Shown: in pieces, positions 36,558-45,132 of the stretch | Layout: the number at the start of each line of letters is the position of its first letter | Position numbering within the stretch: position 1 is the stretch's first letter | The notes under the pieces: model-generated | Told to the model about the DNA's origin: nothing | Seen by the model: the letters and a program-made list of their open reading frames with translations, nothing else | Database searches by the model: none | Made by a program: the position numbers and the translations under genes | Origin: Senimuribacter sp049852125 | GTDB taxonomy: Bacteria > Bacillota > Clostridia > Peptostreptococcales > Anaerovoracaceae | NCBI RefSeq assembly: GCF_049852125.1 | Contig: NZ_CP187532.1 | Coordinates: forward strand, 806,001 to 870,000 | Direction: 5' to 3' | Length of the DNA stretch: 64,000 nucleotides

Positions 36558-37730
36558 TTATTTCCATCTAATCTTGTAATAGCCGTTGCCGTAGCTGTAC
36601 TTCTGTACTTTGATGTAATATGTTCCAGGAGCAAGCTTCGTTCCGTATCCGCTAGTGTATAGCTGAATATCAGCGGATGCGTCTCCATAGAGGTTCTTGG
36701 TGAAAGCAGCATAGTTCTTACCCGCCTGATAGAACGAGAATTTCAATCCGCCGGAGCCGCCGCCGCTATTACCCATTACATCGATATTAAATTTGACATA
36801 CTGGCTCTTAGTGATCTTGAACTTGTACCAGTCGCCGGAGGTGGAACTCTGTGAAGCATTGATGATGCCCTTCTTTGTGTTGCCTTTATAGATTGACTTC
36901 GCCTTGCCCTTTGTCGTTCCGCTGTTCTCTTTTACGCTGGTATAGGATACCTTCATGCCGTAAGCTTTATCAGAATTTTTTACAGCGATGTAGTAAGTTC
37001 CCTTCTTTACGCCGATTCTGGTCTTATATCCTTTGCTGGAAGATATGTATTCAAAATTCGGAAACAGGAAATTTTTCTTTGAATTAGCCAGTTTAATGCT
37101 GTAAGAAGGATAAGAGGAATCGCTTTCTAAGAAGCTGACGGTTAAGTAGCCGTTTCCAGGAACAGTTACTTTGTAGTAGGATACCTTATCGCTGCCGTCA
37201 GGTGATGAACCGCGGAAAATTTTTCCTTTGGTTAAAGTACCGCCGGCCGGATACAGTAAAACGTTAAAATCAACGGACTGCGGTGTACCGGCGCTATAGG
37301 AGGCTGTCTCAAATTTCAGGTAATATGTACCGGCTTTTGCTACCTTTACATAGAGCGTACCGTTCATATTAGAACTGCTGATGTACTTTGTACCGCCGAT
37401 TCTATCGCCATTGGTTGCCGCGGATGTAGAATGGATGCTGGCAGTAACGCCTTTACCAACCTCAAATCCCTCCATAGGAACAGCAATCGTACCCGCTTTG
37501 GCTACAGTTATCGGAATGATAGCTGTGTTATCTGAGCCGGTAGTTACTTTCGCGGTATACCTTATAGTTGTATCTTCGGTAACCTTGTTGATATCCTGTA
37601 CTTCGATGGAGGTCGGTGCAGATGTTCCGCTGGTTATGCTGCCTGCGAAGATATTTCCTGTGCCTGCCAGCACTGTGGTTATGACCAGGGTCATAGAAAG
37701 CAAAATGCTTAAAAGCTTTGATTTTCTCAT
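36558..37730 (-). CDS. Secreted beta-rich protein with PPC-like repeats
   Basis: A 390-residue secreted protein. A Sec signal peptide (about 1-30, cleavage likely near AGTGNIFAG) is followed by about three domains of 100 residues rich in Gly, Ser, Thr and Tyr, with recurring KAGTYYLKF, KKGTYYIAVK and APGTYYIKVQKY motifs like the bacterial pre-peptidase C-terminal (PPC) fold. The motif GDWYKFKI in the last domain supports this. It is a paralog of the upstream neighbour. The second ATG (37730) is preferred: the first (37745) contains the AGGA that serves as ribosome-binding site 8 nt before the second. Likely surface or matrix binding; function unknown. Confidence 0.75.
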   Translation of the reverse strand: MRKSKLLSILLSMTLVITTVLAGTGNIFAGSITSGTSAPTSIEVQDINKVTEDTTIRYTAKVTTGSDNTAIIPITVAKAGTIAVPMEGFEVGKGVTASIHSTSAATNGDRIGGTKYISSSNMNGTLYVKVAKAGTYYLKFETASYSAGTPQSVDFNVLLYPAGGTLTKGKIFRGSSPDGSDKVSYYKVTVPGNGYLTVSFLESDSSYPSYSIKLANSKKNFLFPNFEYISSSKGYKTRIGVKKGTYYIAVKNSDKAYGMKVSYTSVKENSGTTKGKAKSIYKGNTKKGIINASQSSTSGDWYKFKITKSQYVKFNIDVMGNSGGGSGGLKFSFYQAGKNYAAFTKNLYGDASADIQLYTSGYGTKLAPGTYYIKVQKYSYGNGYYKIRWK

Positions 37731-37767
37731 AATTTTGTTCCTCATATTAACAAGTGGAAAACGTTAA

Positions 37768-38958
37768 TTATTTCCACTGCAGTGTATAATAGCCGCTGCC
37801 AGAGCCGTATTTCTGAACTTTAATCCAATAGGTTCCAGGATAGAGAACTTTATTTCCCTCGTATCCGTTTATGGTGGTATATGGACTCAGTGTACCAGCA
37901 GGACTTCCGTAGTAATAGTCTCCGTATCCAAACCTTTTGGATGAATCATAAATGGATACGCGAATTCCGCCGGAGTAACCGCCGGTTTTGGTGTCTGTAG
38001 CGATATATACCTTCTGCTTGCTGCTTACTTTGATTTTATACCAGTCGCCGGAGCTGGAGGACTGTGTGGCAGTGATGACGCCTTTCTTAGTGCTGCCTTT
38101 CAATAAGGTTTTTGCCTTTGCCTTACTGCTTCCGCTGTTTTCTTTCGGATAAGTAGCTTTAAGGTTGATTCCGTACATAGAATCGGTCGTTTTTACTGCA
38201 ACGTAGTAAGTGCCTTTTGGCAGGCCGGCATAGGTAACGAATCCCTTGTTGTAGTCGACTTTGTTGACGCCTTTGAACAAATTCTTGGATTTCTTAGCGT
38301 TCATCAGCTTTACTGAATAAGAGGAAGAATCTCCATTTTCACCCCAAGGAAAATCAATGGTCAGGTAGCCTGTTTTCGCCATAGTTACCTTATAGTAATA
38401 AAATTTAGTGCTGCTCAGACTTGCGGCATGATAGGTTTTTCCCTTTGTCGGCGTTGCATTAGCTGCCGGTGCATAATAGACATTAAATGCCCCTTCTACT
38501 TCAGAAGCGCTGTTTGTATCAAATCCGAGATAATAGGTACCGGCTTTCTTTGCTTTAGCATAGAAGGTAGTTGCTTCAGTGGTGGAAGGCGCAATATCCT
38601 GATAAGCTACAGGATCGGTGGCTTCAAGTGAATCGAACAGATATACTCTTGTGTAGGCAGTAGTCATGAGATTAAACTCGAAGGTTCCCGCTTTTGGAAT
38701 GCTGACTGCTGCAACCATCGGATTGCTTGATGAGTATGCGACAGACCAAGCTTTAGCTTCTTCTTTGCTGTTGGCGTTAACAGCAGCAACAGGATTGGTC
38801 TCAGAGCCAGGAGCGCCTGCCGTATCATCTAAAGCGGTAATTGTACTGCTCAATGCGTGGAAAGTTGTTTCTGCAAAGATACTTTCCGCGCCTGCGAACA
38901 CAGTAGTAAATACTAACGCGAGGGTTAGAGCTAAACTGAGAAATTTTGTTTTTTTCAT
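37768..38958 (-). CDS. Secreted beta-rich protein with PPC-like repeats, paralog
   Basis: A 396-residue secreted protein, paralogous to the next gene. Signal peptide about 1-29 (MKKTKFLSLALTLALVFT, then AGAESIFAE), then about three PPC-like beta domains with KKAGTYYLGFD, LPKGTYYVAVK and PGTYWIKVQKYGSGSGYY, and KENSGSSKAKAKTLLKGSTKK before the last domain. The two proteins end almost identically (YYxxxWK). The start at 38958 has AAAGGA 9 nt upstream; a longer frame beginning at 39069 lacks a signal peptide at its N-terminus. It is the first gene of a two-gene operon, 37 nt from its partner. There is no LPxTG or surface-layer motif, so the proteins may be released or bind other wall components. 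Confidence 0.75.
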   Translation of the reverse strand: MKKTKFLSLALTLALVFTTVFAGAESIFAETTFHALSSTITALDDTAGAPGSETNPVAAVNANSKEEAKAWSVAYSSSNPMVAAVSIPKAGTFEFNLMTTAYTRVYLFDSLEATDPVAYQDIAPSTTEATTFYAKAKKAGTYYLGFDTNSASEVEGAFNVYYAPAANATPTKGKTYHAASLSSTKFYYYKVTMAKTGYLTIDFPWGENGDSSSYSVKLMNAKKSKNLFKGVNKVDYNKGFVTYAGLPKGTYYVAVKTTDSMYGINLKATYPKENSGSSKAKAKTLLKGSTKKGVITATQSSSSGDWYKIKVSSKQKVYIATDTKTGGYSGGIRVSIYDSSKRFGYGDYYYGSPAGTLSPYTTINGYEGNKVLYPGTYWIKVQKYGSGSGYYTLQWK

Positions 38959-39060
38959 ATGAATTATCCTTTCTTTCTTAGTTTTGTTTCTACCAATATT
39001 ATAATCTTTTATGGAATAAAAAACAACTGGAATTTTCCAAATTTTCGTTATGGTACAAAC

Positions 39061-39104
39061 GCAAAACACCGTCTGTACCTGATATCGGTGAGACGGTGTT
39101 TTGC
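39061..39104. terminator. Strong hairpin terminator after the gerQ-like gene
   Basis: GCAAAACACCGTCT (39061-39074) is the perfect complement of AGACGGTGTTTTGC (39091-39104), loop 16 nt. It follows the gerQ-like gene on the minus strand. Confidence 0.8.
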
Positions 39105-39117
39105 AACAATTTTGGTA

Positions 39118-39816
39118 TTAGCGGCTGTACTGCAGGGCGGGATTTTCCGGCAGAGCAGGCTGAGAATAGAAGATGTAAAGAGACTTAATGCTATAGTAGT
39201 CCAGTGTAAGGACGTTGCCTGTACCCAACTCTTGGAGCAGAATGTAGTTGATTCCGACTCCCAGAAGGAAGCCGTAACGATCCTCAATGGTGGAAGATCC
39301 AATGAGCTGTTCTATTCTCATATAACGGCCAATCTGTGTTCTGAGAAAACCATTTAAATACTGAAGATTTTCGTAATCGATAAATTCCTGATAGCCTGGC
39401 GGCAGAAGCGGATTTGCCGGAACCTTGATTTTAGGAGATTCAGGAAGGACGCCTTCAGGAACAACGGTACTTCCGCCCCGTGTGGCAGCCATAGGAGGAT
39501 CAGGTTGACCAGGAATCATTTCCATATCGTTTTGTGCTGCGGTAGCTGCTCCGGGCATCGGAGTAGTGGCTGCTATTTGACCAGTTAATGTAGGTTGATT
39601 AGAATTTTCTGAAGGGCCGCCCATCCACGCCAGCTGGCCGCTTCCTGTCATGGATTGAAAAGTGGGCGCTTGCGCTGCCTCCTGCTGATGAGATGTGCAG
39701 TTGGTCATCTGCGAGTAGGAAAGTGTCTGGGCCGGTCTGTTGCTGGCCATCGTCATGAAGTTCGGATTGTTCAGGGATACGGTGCCGCACCCGTTTTTTG
39801 CATCACATGAGATCAT
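39118..39816 (-). CDS. GerQ-like spore coat protein
   Basis: A 232-residue protein. The first 140 residues are low-complexity, rich in Pro, Gln, Met, Ala and Asn. The C-terminal 90 residues form a conserved-looking domain with LQYLNGFLRTQIGRYMRIEQ and VLTLDYYSIKSLYIFY. The pattern of a short helix followed by a small beta fold resembles Bacillus GerQ, a coat protein needed to place and activate CwlJ. The gene lies directly downstream of a cwlJ-like gene, as in Bacillus. The long disordered N-terminus and multiple Gln/Lys fit a coat protein that can be cross-linked. Assignment rests on context and a weak pattern. Confidence 0.6.
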   Translation of the reverse strand: MISCDAKNGCGTVSLNNPNFMTMASNRPAQTLSYSQMTNCTSHQQEAAQAPTFQSMTGSGQLAWMGGPSENSNQPTLTGQIAATTPMPGAATAAQNDMEMIPGQPDPPMAATRGGSTVVPEGVLPESPKIKVPANPLLPPGYQEFIDYENLQYLNGFLRTQIGRYMRIEQLIGSSTIEDRYGFLLGVGINYILLQELGTGNVLTLDYYSIKSLYIFYSQPALPENPALQYSR

Positions 39817-39848
39817 TTTATTTACCTCTCTTTATGAATATTCATGTT

Positions 39849-40292
39849 TTAGGTTTGGGCGTAATATGATGTAGGCAGATAGAAACAGTGATCACCGATT
39901 CGGTTATGGATAACGCCTACGTTTGTAGGGAAATAGGTTGGACATGTCGAACTGTATGGATTATGGAAAAATAATGATTCATCTACGCCGATGAGTCTGC
40001 CGCCTGCCATTGCCCAGTCGACGATTGCAAAATGTTCGTCTGTAGGGGTCATATTATATACGTTTTGACTGTTGTATCGGCCTCCTATACTTTCACGCAT
40101 ACAGACGAATTGTCCTTGCTGCTGAATGATAGCGCGGACATCACCGCCGTTGCTGACGCGGGAAAATTCACCATAGTCAATGGTAGCGCGATTCATAATG
40201 ACGGTGGCGACACCCTGCATGCCTGCTGTTCCTTCTCCGCCGGCTTCACACTGTATCAGCCGTGCAAAGAGCTCTCTCGTGTCCATGGGCAT
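39849..40292 (-). CDS. Spore cortex-lytic hydrolase, CwlJ/SleB family
   Basis: A 147-residue enzyme of the SleB/CwlJ hydrolase_2 family that degrades spore cortex peptidoglycan during germination. Conserved features are LIQCEAGGEGTAGMQGVATVIMNR (catalytic Glu near residue 14), VYNMTPTDEHF and the FFHNPYSS segment. It has no signal peptide or peptidoglycan-binding domain, so it is CwlJ-like, made in the mother cell and placed in the coat. The ATG at 40292 is chosen because GAGGTGA lies upstream and family members start at this point. The gerQ-like gene follows 32 nt later. Confidence 0.85.
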   Translation of the reverse strand: MPMDTRELFARLIQCEAGGEGTAGMQGVATVIMNRATIDYGEFSRVSNGGDVRAIIQQQGQFVCMRESIGGRYNSQNVYNMTPTDEHFAIVDWAMAGGRLIGVDESLFFHNPYSSTCPTYFPTNVGVIHNRIGDHCFYLPTSYYAQT

Positions 40293-40425
40293 AGTTATCA
40301 CCTCGGATTCAAATTTTACCTGAGAAAGTTTCAATAATAGCATATGCATGGGGACAGAAATGTGATATACTTAGGTCGAAGATTGTAAAAGAGATTGAAA
40401 AAATTTCAGAGAAGGGAGAGAGATT

Positions 40426-40866
40426 ATGTTAGCTTTCAGCGGTATAAGTATATTTCTCGTTTTGTTGATACCGGTAATTCTATTGTTTTCTGTTGGCCTC
40501 CCGCTCATTATCGGCATATGTGTTTACAGAGATGCTGATAAACGTGTGGATTGCAGTCCAGTGCTTTGGGCTTTGGTGGCGGCGTTGGCTCCCAGCTTTA
40601 TCGGGCTTGTAATTTATCTGGTAGTTCGCAGAGACTATCCGTTAAAGGGTGATGAAGCCGGCAGCGCGGCATATTTTAAAGAAAACTACGAGAGTAAGGC
40701 TGTAGGGAGACAACCGTTTCCAACTTGGGCAAAGGCGTTGATTATCATCGGCGTTGTCATCGCGGCTATCTGTATTTTGACCGTGATCGGATCTGTTATT
40801 TTTGGATTTATCAATTACGATGGTGGTTTTGGCCACGATCATGGAGCATATTATAACGGATTTTAA
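40426..40866 (+). CDS. Small membrane protein, PLDc_N-like
   Basis: A 146-residue protein with three hydrophobic segments (about 7-33, 46-66 and 101-125) and a His/Gly/Tyr-rich C-terminal tail. The middle part, with PVLWALVAALAPSFIGLVIYLVVRRD, is like the short membrane region seen in PLDc_N-type and related uncharacterised Bacillota proteins. No function can be assigned. AGGGAGAGAG lies before the ATG and a clear terminator follows. Confidence 0.65.
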   Translation: MLAFSGISIFLVLLIPVILLFSVGLPLIIGICVYRDADKRVDCSPVLWALVAALAPSFIGLVIYLVVRRDYPLKGDEAGSAAYFKENYESKAVGRQPFPTWAKALIIIGVVIAAICILTVIGSVIFGFINYDGGFGHDHGAYYNGF

Positions 40867-40877
40867 TGAAAAGAAAG

Positions 40878-40908
40878 AAAACCTGTCATCGTGCGACAGG
40901 TTTTTTTT
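40878..40908 (+). terminator. Rho-independent terminator
   Basis: AAAACCTGTC pairs with GACAGGTTTT around a 7-nt loop, and a T run continues to 40908. Confidence 0.9.
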
Positions 40909-40973
40909 GTTATAGTTTCAACAGAAATTTTTTGATGAAAGAATGCTGACAAACAATCTGCGGCACGCAGCAG

Positions 40974-42392
40974 CTACTTCGCAGTTCTAAAGAGGAGCTT
41001 TTTCAACTCCTTCCATTTGAAAGGCAGCAGTGGATACAGGTAGGAACGTCCGCTCACCGTTTTTGTCAGAGCTACCATCAGCAGGCCGAGAATCAGGGCA
41101 ATGACTAATCCCCATACCCCTCCTATAGTAGCGCCGATCAGCATGAAAACGCGAATGAGCTTAATGCCGTAGGAAAGCTCGATACTCGGCTGTGTGAAAG
41201 CAGCCAGAGAAACTACGGCCATCATCAGAATCGTCTGTGGGATGAACCACCCCGAATCTATGGAAAATTCCCCTAGTATTAACGCGCCGATGACAGAAAG
41301 AGACGTTCCCAGGGATTCGGGCGTATTCAGGGATGCCAGCTTCAGACCGTCTATGGCCAGTTCCAGCAGCATGAATTGCCAGAAGATAGAAAGAGCATAG
41401 GGATCCTTAGGGCGTATGAAATCCATGTCAAAGGGCGTCGGAATGCTGCCCTCGGCAATGAGTAGATAAACCGGCGTGAGAAAGAGAATCACCAGCATAT
41501 TGAGGATGCGCAGCAGCCGGAGGTAATTTCCCGTAATCAATGGGAAATAGTAATCGTCTACATCTTGAGTAAAGTCAAAGATACCTACCGGCAGTAGGAT
41601 AACTGTAGGCGAATTATCTACGACAATGGCGATTTTTCCTTCTGTCAAATGGGCGCATATGATATCAGGACGCTGGGTATATCGAACCTTTGGAAAAGGA
41701 TTGAAGCGGCCGCGCAGGCGGCTGCCGTGCATGTGAAAGATCAGCTGTTCTACGATAGTCTGATCGCCTATGGAAACACTGTTTACTTTAATTTCGTTCA
41801 GACTGTGTTCCAGCCTGGAGACCAGCGACGAGTCTGCAATACCCTTCATGTAGCAAAGGGCGATATCTGTACGTGACTGTTCTCCTACTGCAAAATTTTT
41901 GAAAATCAATCGTCCGTCTCTGATTCTTCGACGGATCAGCCCTAGATTATCCATGAAGTTTTCTGTGAAGCCGTCCTTTGCGCCTCGGAGCGTCTTTTCT
42001 TTCTCAGGTTCTGCTACACTGCGCTGCGGATAGCTTCTTACATCAGCCACAATGATCTTATCCAGTCCGTCCAGAACGATAGGACAAAGACCGGAAAACA
42101 GAAACTTCAAAACCTTTTCAAGATCTGTTTCCGCAGTACTTTTGATAAATGGAAACAGCGTATCTAAGAATTGATCCGCGTCTTTGATTTCTTGCATGCG
42201 TTCTTCCGGCAGCGCCATAAGAAAATTGAACAAAAGCTGCAGCTGCTGCCCGTCAGACAACCCGTCCACATAATATAACATACCATGCCGTCCGCCAATG
42301 GTAATCGGTCGCGCGTCCAGATCGAAGGATTCCCCTAAAGGCAATTCCTCAGACAGCGCCTGTAAAAAATACTGGTATTTATTTTCGCTCAT
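40974..42392 (-). CDS. GerA/SpoVAF-family spore germination protein
   Basis: A 472-residue membrane protein of the GerA (A-subunit) family. A large hydrophilic N-terminal region (about 1-260) with the RRRIRDGRL and GDQTIVEQLIFHMHGS segments is followed by about five membrane segments (about 290-440) that include PFDMDFIRPKDPYALSIFW. Such proteins form germinant receptors with GerAB/GerAC partners or, as SpoVAF, associate with the SpoVA channel. Neither B nor C genes nor spoVA genes are adjacent, so its partners are elsewhere. The ATG at 42392 has GGGAGG 5 nt upstream; an extended frame to 42515 would run into the gltX promoter. Confidence 0.85.
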   Translation of the reverse strand: MSENKYQYFLQALSEELPLGESFDLDARPITIGGRHGMLYYVDGLSDGQQLQLLFNFLMALPEERMQEIKDADQFLDTLFPFIKSTAETDLEKVLKFLFSGLCPIVLDGLDKIIVADVRSYPQRSVAEPEKEKTLRGAKDGFTENFMDNLGLIRRRIRDGRLIFKNFAVGEQSRTDIALCYMKGIADSSLVSRLEHSLNEIKVNSVSIGDQTIVEQLIFHMHGSRLRGRFNPFPKVRYTQRPDIICAHLTEGKIAIVVDNSPTVILLPVGIFDFTQDVDDYYFPLITGNYLRLLRILNMLVILFLTPVYLLIAEGSIPTPFDMDFIRPKDPYALSIFWQFMLLELAIDGLKLASLNTPESLGTSLSVIGALILGEFSIDSGWFIPQTILMMAVVSLAAFTQPSIELSYGIKLIRVFMLIGATIGGVWGLVIALILGLLMVALTKTVSGRSYLYPLLPFKWKELKKLLFRTAK

Positions 42393-42432
42393 AAAAACCT
42401 CCCTGTAGATAGAATATATTTTGCCAAAAACC

Positions 42433-42462
42433 TTGAAATCTATGCGCTGTAAATGGTATGAT
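42433..42462 (+). promoter_or_regulatory. Promoter of gltX
   Basis: TTGAAA (42433-42438), an 18-bp spacer and TATGAT (42457-42462), 45 bp before the gltX start. Confidence 0.6.
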
Positions 42463-42506
42463 GATATGGAATTAAGAAGCTTTAAGAACATCGGAGGTTT
42501 GAATAA

Positions 42507-44162
42507 ATGGATCATAACAAATTAGCAGAACTGCTTTTTCCACAGGTGACAAAGACGCCGGCAGACTACGACGCCATGTATCCGGCGCGGGATTTGCCTG
42601 CGGGCGCTATGGTAACAAGACTGGGGCCGAGTCCGACCGGCTTTATCCATCTGGGCAATCTTTACGGTGCCTTTGTGGACGAGCGTTTGGCACATCAGAG
42701 CGGCGGCGTATTTTACCTGCGGATTGAGGATACCGACGATAAACGCTTTGTGGAAGGCGCTGTGGACATCATCATCAATTCCCTGCGCTTTTTTGGCATC
42801 GATTTTGATGAGGGGGCGGGACTTTGCGGCGATACAGGCGCTTATGGCAGCTATACCCAAAGCCAGCGCGGCGAGATTTATCAGTGCTTTGCGAAGAAAC
42901 TGGTGGCGGAAGGCAAGGCGTACCCGTGCTTCCTCTCAGAAGAAGAAATTGCAGAAATTCGCGCGGGACAGGAAGCGGCAAAGGCAAATCCGGGTATCTA
43001 TGGTGATTACGCCAGATCCAGAGAGCTGTCCTTTGACGAGATCAAAGAGCGTCTGGAAAGAGGCGATTCCTACGTCGTGAGACTGCGGTCTTCCGGAAAT
43101 CCGGAGCAGAGCGGTGACGATGTGCGGAAAATTCATGTTCGTGACGCGGTGCGCGGCGTACTTGAAATGCCGGAAAATTTTCAGGATGTCGTTATTTTAA
43201 AGGCAACTGGCATTCCGACCTATCATTTTGCCCATGTGGTAGACGATCATCTGATGCGCACCACTCATGTGGTCAGAGGCGCGGAGTGGCTGCCGTCTCT
43301 GCCGATTCATGTAGAACTCTTTGAAAAACTTGGTTGGGAGCCGCCGGTTTACTGCCATACCGCGCAGCTGATGAAGCTGGATGAAGATGGTAACAAGCGG
43401 AAGCTTTCCAAAAGAAAAGATCCGGAACTGTCTCTGGATTACTATCGCAACCAGGGATACCACCCTGCCGCGGTCAGAGAATACCTGTTGACCATTTTGA
43501 ACTCCAACTTTGAAGAATGGAGAATGGAACATCCGGACGCGTCGATTGACGAATTCGCATTTACCACGGAAAAGATGAGCAATTCCGGCGCCCTTTTTGA
43601 CCTGAACAAGCTTAACGACATCAGTAAGGACGTATTGCTGCGCATTTCTGCAGCAGATTTGTACGACTTCCTAAAGGCCTGGGCGGAGGAATTTAAACCG
43701 GACATCCTGCACATTTTTGAGAACAGGGAATATCTAGAAAAAATCCTGGATCTGGGACGCGGCGACAGTAAGCCGAGAAAGGACTTCATCTACGCCCAGC
43801 AGATGGTGGAATTTATCAGCTATTTCTTCGATGATCTGTTCAAGATGGAAGACACCATGCCGGCAGAGGTTCCGGCAGAGGATATTCCAGTCATTTTGCA
43901 GAAGTACCTGGAAACCTATGATCACACCGACGACCAGAGCCAGTGGTTCGACAAGATCAGAAATCTGGCGACGGAACTGGGCTATGCTGCCAAACCGAAG
44001 GATTTCAAGAAACATCCCGAAGAATATAAGGGGCATGTCGGTCACGTCAGCACGGTCATTCGTATTGCGCTGATGGGACGGGCGCAGTCGCCGGACGTAT
44101 GGGAAATTCAGCAGATTCTGGGCGAGGAAAAGACCAGAGAGAGAATTGCGAATTACAAATAA
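42507..44162 (+). CDS. gltX: Glutamyl-tRNA synthetase
   Basis: A 551-residue class I aminoacyl-tRNA synthetase. The ATP-binding signatures are HLGN in GPSPTGFIHLGNL near residue 41 and KLSKR near 303 (the KMSKS loop). HFAHVVDDHLMRTTHVVRG is the conserved Glu-site region. At 551 residues it is longer than the usual 470-500, mostly in the C-terminal anticodon-binding part, as seen in a subset of Clostridia. Whether it is discriminating or also charges tRNA-Gln cannot be told. The GC content by eye is higher than in flanking genes. Confidence 0.95.
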   Translation: MDHNKLAELLFPQVTKTPADYDAMYPARDLPAGAMVTRLGPSPTGFIHLGNLYGAFVDERLAHQSGGVFYLRIEDTDDKRFVEGAVDIIINSLRFFGIDFDEGAGLCGDTGAYGSYTQSQRGEIYQCFAKKLVAEGKAYPCFLSEEEIAEIRAGQEAAKANPGIYGDYARSRELSFDEIKERLERGDSYVVRLRSSGNPEQSGDDVRKIHVRDAVRGVLEMPENFQDVVILKATGIPTYHFAHVVDDHLMRTTHVVRGAEWLPSLPIHVELFEKLGWEPPVYCHTAQLMKLDEDGNKRKLSKRKDPELSLDYYRNQGYHPAAVREYLLTILNSNFEEWRMEHPDASIDEFAFTTEKMSNSGALFDLNKLNDISKDVLLRISAADLYDFLKAWAEEFKPDILHIFENREYLEKILDLGRGDSKPRKDFIYAQQMVEFISYFFDDLFKMEDTMPAEVPAEDIPVILQKYLETYDHTDDQSQWFDKIRNLATELGYAAKPKDFKKHPEEYKGHVGHVSTVIRIALMGRAQSPDVWEIQQILGEEKTRERIANYK

Positions 44163-44188
44163 ACGATATGCAGGGAGAATATTGAACG

Positions 44189-44554
44189 ATGACGAGAGAA
44201 GAACTTTTGCAGTATGTGAAGGAAACCTATGACACCGATCCGGAATACCTGTGGATGAAGACGCCGAATTTTGCGGTGCTGCGTCACAAAGGCAGCAGAA
44301 AGTGGTACGGCATACTGATGGATCTTCCGAGGAAAACCATGGGACTTTCCGGCGAAGGCATCATCGATATTCTCAATGTAAAGTGTGATTCTGGCATGAT
44401 TTTTTCTCTGCTTGATCAGGATGGATTTTTTCCTGCCTATCATATGAATAAACAGCACTGGATTTCAATCGCGCTTTCTGGCGTGGTACCGGAAAGTGAA
44501 ATCCGCGTGCTGCTTTCTGCCAGCTATGAGATGACGGAAGCTGCACTGAAATAG
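44189..44554 (+). CDS. MmcQ/YjbR family protein
   Basis: A 121-residue protein of the MmcQ/YjbR family (double-wing fold), recognised by MTREELLQYVKETYDTDPEYLW, the HKGSRKWYGILMDL strand and the terminal NKQHWISIAL and SYEMTEAALK segments. Function is not established; the family may bind DNA or small ligands. It follows gltX by 26 nt, probably in the same transcript, ended by the terminator at 44563-44597. Confidence 0.85.
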   Translation: MTREELLQYVKETYDTDPEYLWMKTPNFAVLRHKGSRKWYGILMDLPRKTMGLSGEGIIDILNVKCDSGMIFSLLDQDGFFPAYHMNKQHWISIALSGVVPESEIRVLLSASYEMTEAALK

Positions 44555-44562
44555 AAACAGAG

Positions 44563-44597
44563 ACTCCGCAGTTTAGAAAAAATTGCGGGGTTTTCTT
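44563..44597 (+). terminator. Rho-independent terminator
   Basis: ACTCCGCA (44563-44570) pairs with TGCGGGGT (44584-44591), with a G-U pair, followed by TTTCTTTT. Confidence 0.75.
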
Positions 44598-44608
44598 TTG
44601 CTTAGATA

Positions 44609-44637
44609 TTGACAATGGGTCGGTATGCCGATATACT
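44609..44637 (+). promoter_or_regulatory. Toxin-antitoxin promoter with operator-like dyad
   Basis: TTGACA (44609-44614), a 17-bp spacer and TATACT (44632-44637). The spacer contains the inverted repeat TCGG-TATG-CCGA (44620-44631), a natural operator for autorepression by the XRE protein encoded next. Confidence 0.7.
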
Positions 44638-44667
44638 GTAAGAAACCTGGTAGAAAGAAGGAGAAAA

Positions 44668-45132
44668 ATGGGACTGCAGAGATTGCTTGCGCAGAAGGGA
44701 ATTACAAAGTATTATCTGTCAAAGATCAGCGGGATTCCGAAAACCACAATTGCGGATATTTGCGCGGGACGAAGCGACATAGGCAGATGTTCGGCGAGGA
44801 CTGTACAGCTTTTAGCACGGGCGCTGGATTGCACGATGGAGGAAATTTTAGAAGAAGCTGCATATGACGACGAGACAGGGCTGCCATTGAGTCAGGGGTA
44901 TTTAGAGTGCGGGTTGCCGGATTTTCTAGTGGTTTCTGTAGATAACATGCGTACTGCATGGGAGCGAATTGACAGAGGTGAGAAATATCTGCGTTGGGAT
45001 TGTGATTATTGCACACTACAAAGTGACATCAACAATGCTGAGGTTAATCAGCTCATTAGCAGCGAACAGGCATGGTATCTTAGGGAAAAGTATCTGCGCA
45101 TAGAGAGGACAGGAAGCGATGAGAGCGATTGA
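44668..45132 (+). CDS. XRE-type antitoxin/regulator of a HipA-like pair
   Basis: A 154-residue protein. The N-terminal helix-turn-helix (about 1-58) contains KYYLSKISGIPKTTIADICAG and ARTVQLLARALDCTMEEIL. The C-terminal hydrophilic part (about 70-154) is probably the toxin-contact region. It sits directly upstream of a HipA-like kinase and overlaps it by 14 bases, the usual order of hipBA. AAGGAGAAAA lies just before the ATG, and the upstream promoter carries a dyad, consistent with autoregulation. Confidence 0.75.
   Translation: MGLQRLLAQKGITKYYLSKISGIPKTTIADICAGRSDIGRCSARTVQLLARALDCTMEEILEEAAYDDETGLPLSQGYLECGLPDFLVVSVDNMRTAWERIDRGEKYLRWDCDYCTLQSDINNAEVNQLISSEQAWYLREKYLRIERTGSDESD

Noticed and set aside
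42393..42515. N-terminal extension of the GerA-like protein
   Set aside because: The extension overlaps the gltX promoter on the other strand and lacks a ribosome-binding site; the ATG at 42392 has GGGAGG 5 nt upstream.
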